A DNA stretch of 64,000 bases from Parabacteroides merdae ATCC 43184 (GTDB taxonomy: Bacteria > Bacteroidota > Bacteroidia > Bacteroidales > Tannerellaceae). Every line of letters starts with the position of its first letter. The stretch's first letter is position 1. This document shows positions 34,958 to 43,256 of this stretch, in pieces. A program made the position numbers and the translations under genes. Below the pieces are notes generated by a model that made no database searches, was not told where the DNA came from, and saw only the letters and a list, made by a program, of their open reading frames with translations. The DNA lies in NCBI RefSeq assembly GCF_025151215.1, contig NZ_CP102286.1:372001-436000 (forward strand), written 5' to 3'.

Positions 34958-35467
34958 TCTTGTTGGGCATCATTCTTTAGGGTAAGGATTAATCATATTG
35001 GATGGTTTGAACCATAACATGGCATAAACTATTTCGAAAGTCATGGTAAACTAATCCAAGACATACATCATATTATTTATATGTAGTACTACCTATCACG
35101 AATACGTAGTACTACATATCGTCTATAGGTAGTACTACGTATAGACAATAGATAGTGACTACCAACAGATACTTTGCTATATGTAATTAGTTAGTTCTTG
35201 GGGTGTTTTGACTTAGTTGATGGTATGAAACGGCTTAATTTACCAGTTGTCAGAGGTTCGGTTTCAGATAGTGTCGGTAAGGTGTCGGTATCTTTTGCAT
35301 TTTTCCATATAAAATTCATTTACGGCTCATAGTATTGCCAATATTGAATGTGGATTATAGAACCGCGTTTCTGATATATAGTATGAAAAGAAAGACTTGG
35401 GTGTTCGGGATTCAACAATTTGGCCTTCCAGCTTGTTCTATCTCCGTTATTAACAAATAAAACACAG
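34958..35467. other. Non-coding region with a phased palindrome array
   Basis: About 0.5 kb without a supported gene between the barrel gene and a small acidic gene. The central feature is the GTAGTACTAC array (separate entry). I did not find a clear -7 element for the next gene; TATCTTTTG at 35289 has one T too many. Confidence 0.5.
35079..35142. repeat. Three GTAGTACTAC palindromes at exact 23-base spacing
   Basis: The 10-base palindrome GTAGTACTAC occurs at 35083-35092, 35106-35115 and 35129-35138. Each copy is embedded in ATAn-core-nTAT, an 18-base near-palindrome in which the two n positions are not complementary in any copy (T/C, C/A, G/G). Linkers differ in sequence. Confidence 0.9.
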
Positions 35468-35662
35468 ATGATTATGGCTGGAATAATGAACACTTTGTGG
35501 GACGAAAGTTCCGAACTGGAGGATGAAATGCTGACGCCGCATCCGATCTTGTCCGATGATTACACGGCTCATGACATGACAAAATTGGACGAAACGATTG
35601 AAAAGGCGGAAGAAAACGAGAAGATTATTGAAGAATCGTTGAAAACGTCTCAGGATAAGTAA
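35468..35662 (+). CDS. Small acidic protein of unknown function
   Basis: A frame of 64 residues from the ATG at 35468 (a second ATG is two codons further on). It is not a recognised family. The product has 18 Asp/Glu against 5 Lys and no signal peptide or membrane segment; the second half (DETIEKAEENEKIIEESLKT) should be a helix or short coiled coil. A strong terminator follows within 8 bases, which supports a real gene. It could be a co-expressed partner or an anti-repressor type protein; nothing in the neighbourhood decides this. Confidence 0.62.
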   Translation: MIMAGIMNTLWDESSELEDEMLTPHPILSDDYTAHDMTKLDETIEKAEENEKIIEESLKTSQDK

Positions 35663-35669
35663 TTTGTTC

Positions 35670-35706
35670 CCGGCTGTTTCGTAAGTTTGCGGACAGCCGG
35701 TTTTTT
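35670..35706 (+). terminator. Terminator of the small acidic gene
   Basis: CCGGCTGT (35670-35677) pairs with ACAGCCGG (35693-35700), followed by six T. Confidence 0.85.
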
Positions 35707-35784
35707 CGCTTTATGTAGCACTCTTTAATAGTTGGTGATAGGAAATTATTATCATACCTTATATACATATTGAAAATAAATCCC

Positions 35785-35792
35785 TATTTTTG
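35785..35792 (+). promoter_or_regulatory. -7 element of purH
   Basis: TATTTTTG, 32 bases before the ATG. Confidence 0.45.
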
Positions 35793-35824
35793 TGCTCTAA
35801 AACATTAAAATAAACCCAACAAAG

Positions 35825-37348
35825 ATGGCTGCAACAAAACGTATTAAACGTGCATTGGTATCGGTATACCATAAAGATGGATTAGATGAAATTTTGAAGA
35901 AGCTCCACCGCGAAGGTGTGAGTTTTGTGTCGACGGGTGGTACTCAGAAGTTTATAGAAGAGCTGGGACTCCCGTGTGATGCAGTAGAGGACCTGACCGG
36001 CTATCCTTCTATCCTGGGCGGACGTGTGAAGACGCTTCACCCGAAAGTGTTCGGTGGTATTTTGAACCGTCGTGATAATGAAGGTGACCAGGCCCAGATT
36101 GCCCAATATGAAATTCCTGAAATAGACTTGGTGATTGTCGACCTGTATCCGTTCGAGGAAACAGTTGCTTCCGGTGCGGAAGAACAGGCAATTATCGAAA
36201 AGATAGATATAGGCGGTATTTCTCTTATCCGTGCCGCTGCAAAGAACTTTAAAGATGTAGTGATTGTAGCATCTAAAGCCCAGTATCAGCCGTTGATGCA
36301 ATTGCTGAACGAAAAAGGGGCTGAAACTTCTATCGAAGACCGCAAATGGTTTGCCAAAGAAGCGTTTGCCGTTTCTTCAGGCTATGATTCTGCAATCTTC
36401 AATTATTTCGACGACCGCCAAGGCTCGCATTTCCGTGCTGCCGTGGATGATCCGATGCACTTGCGCTACGGTGAAAACCCGCACCAGGCTGCCAAGTTCT
36501 ATGGCAAATTCGATAATATGTTTGACCAGTTGCATGGTAAGGAAATCTCTTACAACAACCTGCTCGACATTGACTCTGCTGTAAACCTGATTGACGAATT
36601 CGACGAACTGACGTTCGCCATCCTAAAACATAACAATGCCTGTGGTATCGCATCTCGCGGTAACGTGGTGGATGCCTGGAAAGATGCTTTGGCTGGTGAC
36701 CCAGTGTCTGCCTTCGGCGGAATCTTGATTACGAACACGACTGTAAACAAGGAAGTGGCGGAAGAAATCAATAAGATTTTCTTCGAGGTGATCATCGCTC
36801 CGGCTTATGATGCCGATGCCCTTGAAGTCTTGAAACAAAAGAAAAATCGTATCATATTGGTCCGTAAGGAATGCAAGACTTGTCCGATGCAGTTCCGTTC
36901 ATTGTTGAACGGCGTGTTGATGCAGGAAAAAGACCTTAGTATTCAAGGAGAAGCCGATCTGGAACCGATGACGGAAAAGAAACCGACGGCTCCAGAAGTG
37001 GAAGACTTGTTGTTCGCCAACAAGATCGTGAAGAACAGCAAGTCTAACGCGATCACACTGGTGAAGAACAAACAGCTTTGTGCAAGCGGTATCGGACAAA
37101 CTTCACGTGTGGACTCTCTGAAGCAAGCTATTGAGAAGGCCGTTTCATTCAATTTCGACCTGAATGGCGCTGTTATGGCTTCGGATGCGTTTTTCCCGTT
37201 TGCCGACTGTGTGGAAATTGCCGACAAAGCCGGTATCACCGCCGTTATCCAGCCGGGAGGTTCTATTAACGACAAGCTGTCCGTTGATTATTGCAACGAA
37301 CATGGTTTGGCTATGGTCAAGACGGGTATTCGTCATTTTAAACACTAA
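35825..37348 (+). CDS. purH: Bifunctional AICAR formyltransferase / IMP cyclohydrolase
   Basis: A 507-residue enzyme for the last two steps of purine synthesis, AICAR to FAICAR to IMP. The N-terminal MGS-like cyclohydrolase domain shows ALVSVYHKDGLDEI, VSTGGTQKFIEELG and GGRVKTLHPKVFGGIL; the C-terminal transformylase shows LRYGENPHQAAKFYG, LKHNNACGIA and the closing AVIQPGGSINDKLSVDYCNEHGLAMVKTGIRHFKH. The length is normal. Many preferred codons point to strong expression. Transcription appears to continue towards mreB: only a non-T-tailed inverted repeat lies between them. Confidence 0.97.
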   Translation: MAATKRIKRALVSVYHKDGLDEILKKLHREGVSFVSTGGTQKFIEELGLPCDAVEDLTGYPSILGGRVKTLHPKVFGGILNRRDNEGDQAQIAQYEIPEIDLVIVDLYPFEETVASGAEEQAIIEKIDIGGISLIRAAAKNFKDVVIVASKAQYQPLMQLLNEKGAETSIEDRKWFAKEAFAVSSGYDSAIFNYFDDRQGSHFRAAVDDPMHLRYGENPHQAAKFYGKFDNMFDQLHGKEISYNNLLDIDSAVNLIDEFDELTFAILKHNNACGIASRGNVVDAWKDALAGDPVSAFGGILITNTTVNKEVAEEINKIFFEVIIAPAYDADALEVLKQKKNRIILVRKECKTCPMQFRSLLNGVLMQEKDLSIQGEADLEPMTEKKPTAPEVEDLLFANKIVKNSKSNAITLVKNKQLCASGIGQTSRVDSLKQAIEKAVSFNFDLNGAVMASDAFFPFADCVEIADKAGITAVIQPGGSINDKLSVDYCNEHGLAMVKTGIRHFKH

Positions 37349-37355
37349 TTGGAAT

Positions 37356-37442
37356 ATTTATGATTTATGATTTATAGTTGATTGGGTTTTCAGTCTGTTT
37401 GTGAGTCATAAGTTTATAGGTTATAAATCATAAATGATAAAT
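37356..37442. repeat. Inverted repeat between purH and mreB (20 of 21 bases)
   Basis: ATTTATGATTTATGATTTAT-A at 37356-37376 pairs with its near-complement at 37422-37442, one mismatch in 21. Each arm is itself a tandem of ATTTATGATTT-like units. The right arm ends 13 bases before the mreB ATG. Confidence 0.75.
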
Positions 37443-37455
37443 CAGAAATCAAAAA

Positions 37456-38475
37456 ATGGGATTATTTTCTTTCACACAAGAATTGGCAATGGACTTGGGG
37501 ACTGCCAATACCATTATTACCTGCAACGATAAGATGGTAGTGGATGAGCCTTCCGTAATCGCTCTGGATGCTCGTTCGGAAAAGGTGCTGGCGGTAGGGC
37601 GCCAGGCACGTGAGATGTACGAAAAGACCAATCCGAATATTCGTACGATCCGTCCGCTCCGCGAAGGTGTCATTGCCGACTTCTACGCTGCCGAGCAGAT
37701 GATGCGTGGATTGATCAAAATGGCCAGCGGACGCAAACGCTGGTTTGCTCCTTCGCTCCGTATGGTGATCGGTATCCCGTCGGGTAGTACGGAAGTGGAA
37801 ATCCGTGCCGTCCGCGACTCTGCCGAACATGCCGGTGGCCGTGAGGTATATATGGTTTTCGAACCGATGGCAGCCGCTATCGGGGTCGGCATGGATGTGC
37901 TTGCTCCGGAAGGAAACATGATTGTAGACATAGGTGGCGGTACGACCGAGATCGCGGTGATTTCGTTGGGGGGGATCGTTTCCAACAAGTCTATCAAGAT
38001 GGCGGGCGACGACTTGACGAATGATATTGTGGAATATATGCGCCGCCAGCATAATATACGCGTCAGCGAACGTATGGCGGAGCGTATCAAGATCAATGTC
38101 GGCTCCGCTTTAAGTATCCTCGAGGACGCTCCTGAAGATTTTGAAGTCTGCGGTCCGAACCAGATGACGGCTCTGCCGATGAAAGTGCCTGTTTCCTACC
38201 AGGAAATCGCACATTGTTTGGACAAGTCGATTTCAAAGATTGAAGCCGCCGTTCTGAGCGCGTTGGAACAGACGCCTCCTGAATTGTATGCCGATATCGT
38301 AAAAAACGGCATCTATCTGGCCGGTGGCGGCGCTTTGCTGCGTGGTATCGACAAACGTTTGCGCGACAAGATGGGGATCGAATTTCACGTGGCAGACGAT
38401 CCTTTGCATGCAGTAGCAAGAGGTACGGGGATTGCGTTGAAGAATATCGACAAGTTTAATTTCCTTATCCGGTAA
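37456..38475 (+). CDS. mreB: Rod shape-determining protein MreB
   Basis: A 339-residue actin-like filament protein that steers cell-wall elongation on the inner face of the membrane. Seen: the phosphate-1 motif LAMDLGTANTII near residue 9, IGIPSGSTEVEIRAVRDSA, phosphate-2 MIVDIGGGTTEIAVISLGG and the adenosine motif YLAGGGALLRGIDKRL. The N-terminal amphipathic GLFSFTQEL fits a membrane-binding helix. First gene of the mreB-mreC-mreD-mrdA-rodA operon. Confidence 0.97.
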   Translation: MGLFSFTQELAMDLGTANTIITCNDKMVVDEPSVIALDARSEKVLAVGRQAREMYEKTNPNIRTIRPLREGVIADFYAAEQMMRGLIKMASGRKRWFAPSLRMVIGIPSGSTEVEIRAVRDSAEHAGGREVYMVFEPMAAAIGVGMDVLAPEGNMIVDIGGGTTEIAVISLGGIVSNKSIKMAGDDLTNDIVEYMRRQHNIRVSERMAERIKINVGSALSILEDAPEDFEVCGPNQMTALPMKVPVSYQEIAHCLDKSISKIEAAVLSALEQTPPELYADIVKNGIYLAGGGALLRGIDKRLRDKMGIEFHVADDPLHAVARGTGIALKNIDKFNFLIR

Positions 38476-38480
38476 ATATA

Positions 38481-38571
38481 AGTTGAAAGTTGAGAGTTGA
38501 AAGTTGAAAGTAAACAAGTGGTGTACTTGCTGAATATTCAACTTTCAATTTTCAACTTTCAATTTTCAACT
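38481..38571 (+). repeat. 31-bp RNA hairpin in front of mreC
   Basis: The left arm 38481-38511 and right arm 38541-38571 match at 28 of 31 positions, and the three others are G-U pairs in RNA, so the whole 31-base stem can form. Both arms are tandem runs of AGTTGAAAGTTGA / TCAACTTTCAA units. The right arm ends 4 bases before the mreC ATG, where it would cover the ribosome landing site. Confidence 0.8.
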
Positions 38572-38575
38572 GATT

Positions 38576-39430
38576 ATGCGTAAACTCCTGGATTTTTTAG
38601 TCAGAAAGAGGCATTGGTTCCTATTCATTTTGCTAGAGATCATATCGTTGACGTTGGTTTATCGCAATAATGCATATCAACGGAACATTATGTTCAGTTC
38701 GGCAAATGTGATAACCGGACATATTACTTCTGTTTCCGGCTTTGTTACTTCCTACCTGAACCTGCGTGATATAAATCGGGAGCTTCTGGAGCGTAACGGA
38801 CAACTTGAAATGGAGTTGCTAGAGTTGCAGGACCAGTTGGAGATGATGCGGGCCGACACTGCTCTGTTTGTCGGTTTTGCACCTGACTCGACCGGACAGT
38901 TTCCGTATAGTTTTGTGATGGCGGATGTCGTGAACAACAGTGTTACGTATTTATCCAATTATATTACGGTGAACAAAGGCCGTAAGGATGGAGTGGAGCC
39001 GGACATGGGAGTTGTGTCTGAACGGGGTGTCGTGGGAATTGTGTCGACGGTTTCCGACCATTTTTCCGTTGTAATCCCTCTGTTGAATCCGAAGTTCAAA
39101 CTGAGCTGCAAGGTGTTGGGGAGTAGTTATTTCGGAACGTTGAGCTGGAACGGGCGTAATGCGCGTTTTGCCAATCTGGACGAGTTGCCGCGCCACGTGG
39201 AGTTTGAGAAAGGAGATACGATCGTGACGAGCGGTTATTCCGCCATTTTCCCGTCTGGGATTATTGTGGGTAAAGTCGTGAATTTCGAGAAACAGCATGA
39301 TGATAACTTTTATTCGCTTGAAGTGGAATTGGCTACTGATTTCCAGGCCTTGAACAATGTGCGTATCATAAAGAACTATCGTCAGGCAGAGCAAAAAAAT
39401 ACAGAACGGGAGGCGAAAAAGAATGATTAA
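38576..39430 (+). CDS. mreC: Rod shape-determining protein MreC
   Basis: A 284-residue inner-membrane protein with one helix near 14-34 (HWFLFILLEIISLTLVYRNN), a coiled-coil segment (LRDINRELLERNGQLEMELLELQDQLEMM, about 62-92) and the periplasmic beta-barrel pair with NKGRKDGVEPDMGVVSERGVVGIV, ARFANLDELPRHVEFEKGDTIVTSGYSAIFPSGIIVGKVV. It joins MreB to MreD and the elongation synthase outside the membrane. Its stop overlaps the mreD ATG by 8 bases. A long hairpin covers its start. Confidence 0.95.
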   Translation: MRKLLDFLVRKRHWFLFILLEIISLTLVYRNNAYQRNIMFSSANVITGHITSVSGFVTSYLNLRDINRELLERNGQLEMELLELQDQLEMMRADTALFVGFAPDSTGQFPYSFVMADVVNNSVTYLSNYITVNKGRKDGVEPDMGVVSERGVVGIVSTVSDHFSVVIPLLNPKFKLSCKVLGSSYFGTLSWNGRNARFANLDELPRHVEFEKGDTIVTSGYSAIFPSGIIVGKVVNFEKQHDDNFYSLEVELATDFQALNNVRIIKNYRQAEQKNTEREAKKND

Positions 39431-39941
39431 CAATATACTGCGGGGCTTCATTTATTTTGTGGTGCTGGTGTTGGTTCAGGTTTTGATCCTGAACAATATC
39501 CATTTCCTGCGTGTGGCAACGCCGTTCTTGTATCTTTATTTCATACTGAAAATGCCAGTGGGGAGCTCACGGACGAATGTGGTGTTTTTCTCTTTTCTGA
39601 TCGGGTTGACGATTGATGTTTTTTCAAATACGCCGGGAATGCATGCGTTTGCTTGTACGCTGGCCGGTTTTATCCGTCACTCGTTAATTCAGTTATTGAT
39701 GGGAAAAGACCTGCCGGAAGGGATTAATCCTTCTTACAAAACGTTCGGATATGGCGGTTTTTTCCGCTATACGCTGCTTTTTGTCGTGATTCATCATGTG
39801 GCGTTGTTTTTGATTGAGTCGTTGACATTATTCGATCCGCTGTTCCTGGCGATCCGCATCGCGGCGAGTGTGGTGACGACAACCTTGTTAATTTGTACAA
39901 TAGAAGCATTCAATATAGGGTCCCAGAAAAGTGGAGATTAA
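39423..39941 (+). CDS. mreD: Rod shape-determining protein MreD
   Basis: A 172-residue membrane protein with five or six helices and little conserved sequence, recognised by size, topology and position between mreC and the PBP2 gene. Bacteroidetes MreD features such as FYFILKMPVGSSR-like and LIGLTIDVFSNTPGMHAFACTLAGFIR are seen. The next gene starts with GTG inside its last codons, an 11-base overlap. Confidence 0.92.
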   Translation: MINNILRGFIYFVVLVLVQVLILNNIHFLRVATPFLYLYFILKMPVGSSRTNVVFFSFLIGLTIDVFSNTPGMHAFACTLAGFIRHSLIQLLMGKDLPEGINPSYKTFGYGGFFRYTLLFVVIHHVALFLIESLTLFDPLFLAIRIAASVVTTTLLICTIEAFNIGSQKSGD

Positions 39942-41808
39942 TACGAAGTATACTCTTGAGAACAGGCGTTTCGTGATTGGTGGCGCCGTTGTTCTGTTGG
40001 TTCTCATCTTTATCATTCGTTTGTTCTTTCTGCAAGTAGTGGACAGCGACTATAAAGCGTGGGCAGACAGCAATGCGTTTCTGAAAAAGACACTGATCCC
40101 TTCCAGGGGTATCATTTATGATCGCAACGGGAAGCTGCTGGTTTATAACCAGCCTTCTTATGAAGTCATGTTGGTTATGCGTGAGATTCAACCGTTCGAT
40201 ACGCTTGATTTCTGCAATATCCTCGGTATTACAAAAGAGCTGTTTGTAAAACGTATAGCTGAAATTAAGAACAGGCGGTTGAATCCCGGCTATTCTTCCT
40301 ATGTCCCGCAGGTGTTCATGAATCACCTCTCCGCACAGGAATGCGGTGTTTTGCAGGAAAAACTGTATAAATTTCCGGGTTTTTATATTCAGAACCGTAC
40401 AATCCGGGAATATGAATATCCTTATGGAGCCCATCTGTTGGGTAATATTGGGGAGGTGAACCAGGGGGATATCGAGAAAGATCCTTATTATGTGCAGGGA
40501 GATAATGCCGGACGTTCAGGTGTGGAATTGTCTTACGAAGAGGCTTTGCGTGGCGTTAAGGGTGTGGAGATTCTGTTGCGTGATGCGCATGGACGTATAA
40601 AAGGGCGGTATGAAGAAGGCCGCCACGATGTGGCTCCCGTGTCTGGTAAGAACCTGACGCTTTCGATCGATATGGATTTGCAGGCTTTGGGTGAGAAGCT
40701 GATGCAGAACAAGAGGGGTAGCATTGTCATGATCGAGCCGGAAACCGGGGAGGTTCTGTGTCTGGTTTCTTCGCCTTCTTATGATCCAAACTTGTTGGTC
40801 GGTCGCCAGCGGGGAAAGAACCATATCATGCTGTCGAAAAATTCGGACAAGCCTTTGCTGGATCGTGCCATCATGGGGCGTTATCCGCCGGGATCGACAT
40901 TCAAGCCGACACAGGCGTTGACTTTCCTTCAGGAGGAAGTGATTACGACAGAAACCTTGTATACTTGTGCACATGGATATACAGGGGCCCGGAACGGCAA
41001 ACCGGCCTGCCACGGCCATGCTTCTCCTCTGAATGTGACTTATGCGCTGGCTACTTCCTGCAACTCCTTTTTTTGTTGGGGGCTGCGTGATATGATCGAT
41101 AGCCGTCGGCGTTATTCGAGTGTGGGAGAGGCGTTTGAAGTTTGGAAGAATTACTTGGTATCTATGGGATACGGTTATAAGTTGGGCATTGACCTGCCTG
41201 GGGAAAATAGAGGCTTTTTGCCGAATAGCGAGTATTATAATAAATATCACGGTAAACGTTGGAGTTCCAGTACCGTCATTTCTATTGCGATCGGGCAGGG
41301 TGAAGTGTTGGCTACGCCATTGCAGATTTGTAATTTGGCGGCAACCATCGCTAACCGGGGATATTTTATTACTCCGCATGTCGTGAAGGAGGTACAGGAC
41401 ACCCCGCTGGATTCCCTTTATACGGATAAACGGTACACGATGGTGGAACGCAAAAATTATGAAATCGTAGCCGAAGGTATGAGGAATGCCGTTATAGGCG
41501 GAACTTGTCGGGGAGCGGCTATAACGGATATCGAAGTCTGTGGCAAGACTGGTACGGCCGAAAATCCGCATGGGAAAGATCACTCAGCTTTTATCGGTTT
41601 TGCTCCTTATCGGAATCCGAAGGTGGCCATCTGCGTGTATGTGGAGAATGGTGGTTTCGGTGCGACCTACGGAGTGCCGATCGGCAAATTGATGATGGAG
41701 AAGTATCTGAAAGGCGAAATCTCGGAGGAGAACAAGTTGCTGGAAGAGACGATGTCGAATGCGGTTGTATCGCCAAACGTTTTATCTTTACCGAATCGTG
41801 AGTTATAG
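39931..41808 (+). CDS. mrdA: Penicillin-binding protein 2, elongation transpeptidase
   Basis: A 625-residue class-B PBP that cross-links peptidoglycan during cell elongation. N-terminal membrane helix near residues 12-32; pedestal domain with PSRGIIYDRNGKLLVYN; transpeptidase motifs SxxK in PPGSTFKPTQALTF, SxN in LATSCNSFFCWG and KTG in VCGKTGTAENPHGKDHSAF. I keep the GTG at 39931, which overlaps mreD by 11 bases, because the next in-frame ATG would cut the membrane anchor. Cysteines cluster around the active site (YTCAHGY, PACHGH), which is usual in Bacteroidetes PBP2. Confidence 0.96.
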   Translation: MEINTKYTLENRRFVIGGAVVLLVLIFIIRLFFLQVVDSDYKAWADSNAFLKKTLIPSRGIIYDRNGKLLVYNQPSYEVMLVMREIQPFDTLDFCNILGITKELFVKRIAEIKNRRLNPGYSSYVPQVFMNHLSAQECGVLQEKLYKFPGFYIQNRTIREYEYPYGAHLLGNIGEVNQGDIEKDPYYVQGDNAGRSGVELSYEEALRGVKGVEILLRDAHGRIKGRYEEGRHDVAPVSGKNLTLSIDMDLQALGEKLMQNKRGSIVMIEPETGEVLCLVSSPSYDPNLLVGRQRGKNHIMLSKNSDKPLLDRAIMGRYPPGSTFKPTQALTFLQEEVITTETLYTCAHGYTGARNGKPACHGHASPLNVTYALATSCNSFFCWGLRDMIDSRRRYSSVGEAFEVWKNYLVSMGYGYKLGIDLPGENRGFLPNSEYYNKYHGKRWSSSTVISIAIGQGEVLATPLQICNLAATIANRGYFITPHVVKEVQDTPLDSLYTDKRYTMVERKNYEIVAEGMRNAVIGGTCRGAAITDIEVCGKTGTAENPHGKDHSAFIGFAPYRNPKVAICVYVENGGFGATYGVPIGKLMMEKYLKGEISEENKLLEETMSNAVVSPNVLSLPNREL

Positions 41809-43243
41809 GAAGACGGAAATATGGAAGACGGTTGACTGGTTGACGATTATCCTTTATGTGGTGTTGGTCGTTGCCGGCTGGTTCAGCATCTGTGGTGCTA
41901 GTTATGAATTCGATAACGTGGGGTTATTTGACCCGTCGGGCCGTCCCGGTTCGCAGTTGATGTGGATGGGATTGTCGGTAGGGTTGATCTTTGTGCTCTT
42001 GATGCTTGAGAGTGAGTTTTTTGATGTTTTTGCCTATCTGATATATGCCGGTTTCATCGTGTTGCTGATTGCTACGATTTTTCTGGCTCCGAACATAAAA
42101 GGTTCCCATTCGTGGCTTGTTTTGGGACCTGTCAGGTTGCAGCCGGCTGAGTTTGCCAAGTTTGCGACGGCACTTGCTGTCGCGAAGCTGATGAATACCT
42201 ATGGTTTCAAGCTGACTGTTCCTAAAAACTTTATAGCCGTCTTGTCGCTAATATTTCTGCCGATGATTTGCATCCTGCTGCAGCAAGAGACAGGTTCGGC
42301 ACTGGTCTACTTGGCTTTCTTCTTGATGTTATATCGGGAGGGGATGTCGGGATATATTCTTTTGTCGGGAGTCTGCGTGGTTGTCTTTTTTGTCACCAGC
42401 ATGAAGTTTTCGGATGTGACGGTGGGAGATACGGCGGTGGGAGAGTTGCTTGTCTCTTCTCTGATCCTGTTGATCACGGTTATCCTGATACAGATAGAAA
42501 GGAAAGATACCCGTGCAATACAGGTGATATTGGGGACTGCGGGTGTTGCTTGTTTAGGAGGGTATGCCGCTTCTTTCTTTATGCCGGTCGATTATTCCCT
42601 GATATCGATCGGGGTGATCTTGCTGGTTGCCTGTTATCTGGTTTTTCTTTCTATCCGCAACTGGGCGTGGCATTATGTGTTGATCGCAGTCTTTGCATTG
42701 GGATCATTGGCTTTTATGTATTCGGTGGATTATGTGTTTACCGATATCCTGGAACCGCATCAACAGATACGTATCAAGGTTTCATTGGGATTGGAAGATG
42801 ATCCGAGCGGTGCCGGCTATAATGTGAATCAGTCGAAGATCGCGATCGGTTCTGGTGGACTTACCGGAAAAGGCTTTCTGAACGGTACGCAGACCAAACT
42901 GAAGTATGTTCCAGAGCAGGATACCGACTTTATCTTTTGTACGGTAGGTGAAGAACAAGGGTTCATCGGGGCTTCTGCGGTCTTATTGTTGTTCGGATTT
43001 CTGATCCTGCGCCTGATTGTGTTGGCGGAGCGGCAAAGTTCCACTTTCAACCGGGTGTACGGCTATAGTGTCGCTTCTATCTTTTTCTTCCATTTGGCCA
43101 TTAATATAGGGATGGTGACGGGGCTTACACCTGTGATCGGCATTCCGTTGCCTTTCTTTAGCTACGGCGGTTCTTCCCTTTGGGGATTCACGATCCTGCT
43201 TTTTATCTTCCTTCGCTTGGATGCATCCAGGAGGGAACGGTAG
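41798..43243 (+). CDS. rodA: Rod shape-determining peptidoglycan polymerase RodA (SEDS family)
   Basis: A polytopic SEDS glycosyltransferase that polymerises lipid II together with PBP2. I choose the GTG at 41798 (SYRKTEIWKTVDWLTII, 481 residues) with an 11-base overlap, mirroring the mreD-mrdA junction; an ATG at 41759 would give a 50-base overlap and an odd N-terminus. Motifs: GSHSWLVLGPVRLQPAEFAKFATALAVAKLMN with the family PAEFAK, QQETGSALVYLAFFLMLYREG, SGGLTGKGFLNGTQTKLKYVPEQDTDFIFCTVGEEQGF and FFSYGGSSLWGF. About ten helices. Confidence 0.94.
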   Translation: MSYRKTEIWKTVDWLTIILYVVLVVAGWFSICGASYEFDNVGLFDPSGRPGSQLMWMGLSVGLIFVLLMLESEFFDVFAYLIYAGFIVLLIATIFLAPNIKGSHSWLVLGPVRLQPAEFAKFATALAVAKLMNTYGFKLTVPKNFIAVLSLIFLPMICILLQQETGSALVYLAFFLMLYREGMSGYILLSGVCVVVFFVTSMKFSDVTVGDTAVGELLVSSLILLITVILIQIERKDTRAIQVILGTAGVACLGGYAASFFMPVDYSLISIGVILLVACYLVFLSIRNWAWHYVLIAVFALGSLAFMYSVDYVFTDILEPHQQIRIKVSLGLEDDPSGAGYNVNQSKIAIGSGGLTGKGFLNGTQTKLKYVPEQDTDFIFCTVGEEQGFIGASAVLLLFGFLILRLIVLAERQSSTFNRVYGYSVASIFFFHLAINIGMVTGLTPVIGIPLPFFSYGGSSLWGFTILLFIFLRLDASRRER

Positions 43244-43256
43244 GGTTAAGGGCTGC

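Noticed and set aside
35079-35142. CRISPR array
   Set aside because: The repeat is only 10-18 bases with 5-base linkers and no cas genes are near; this is an operator- or iteron-like array.
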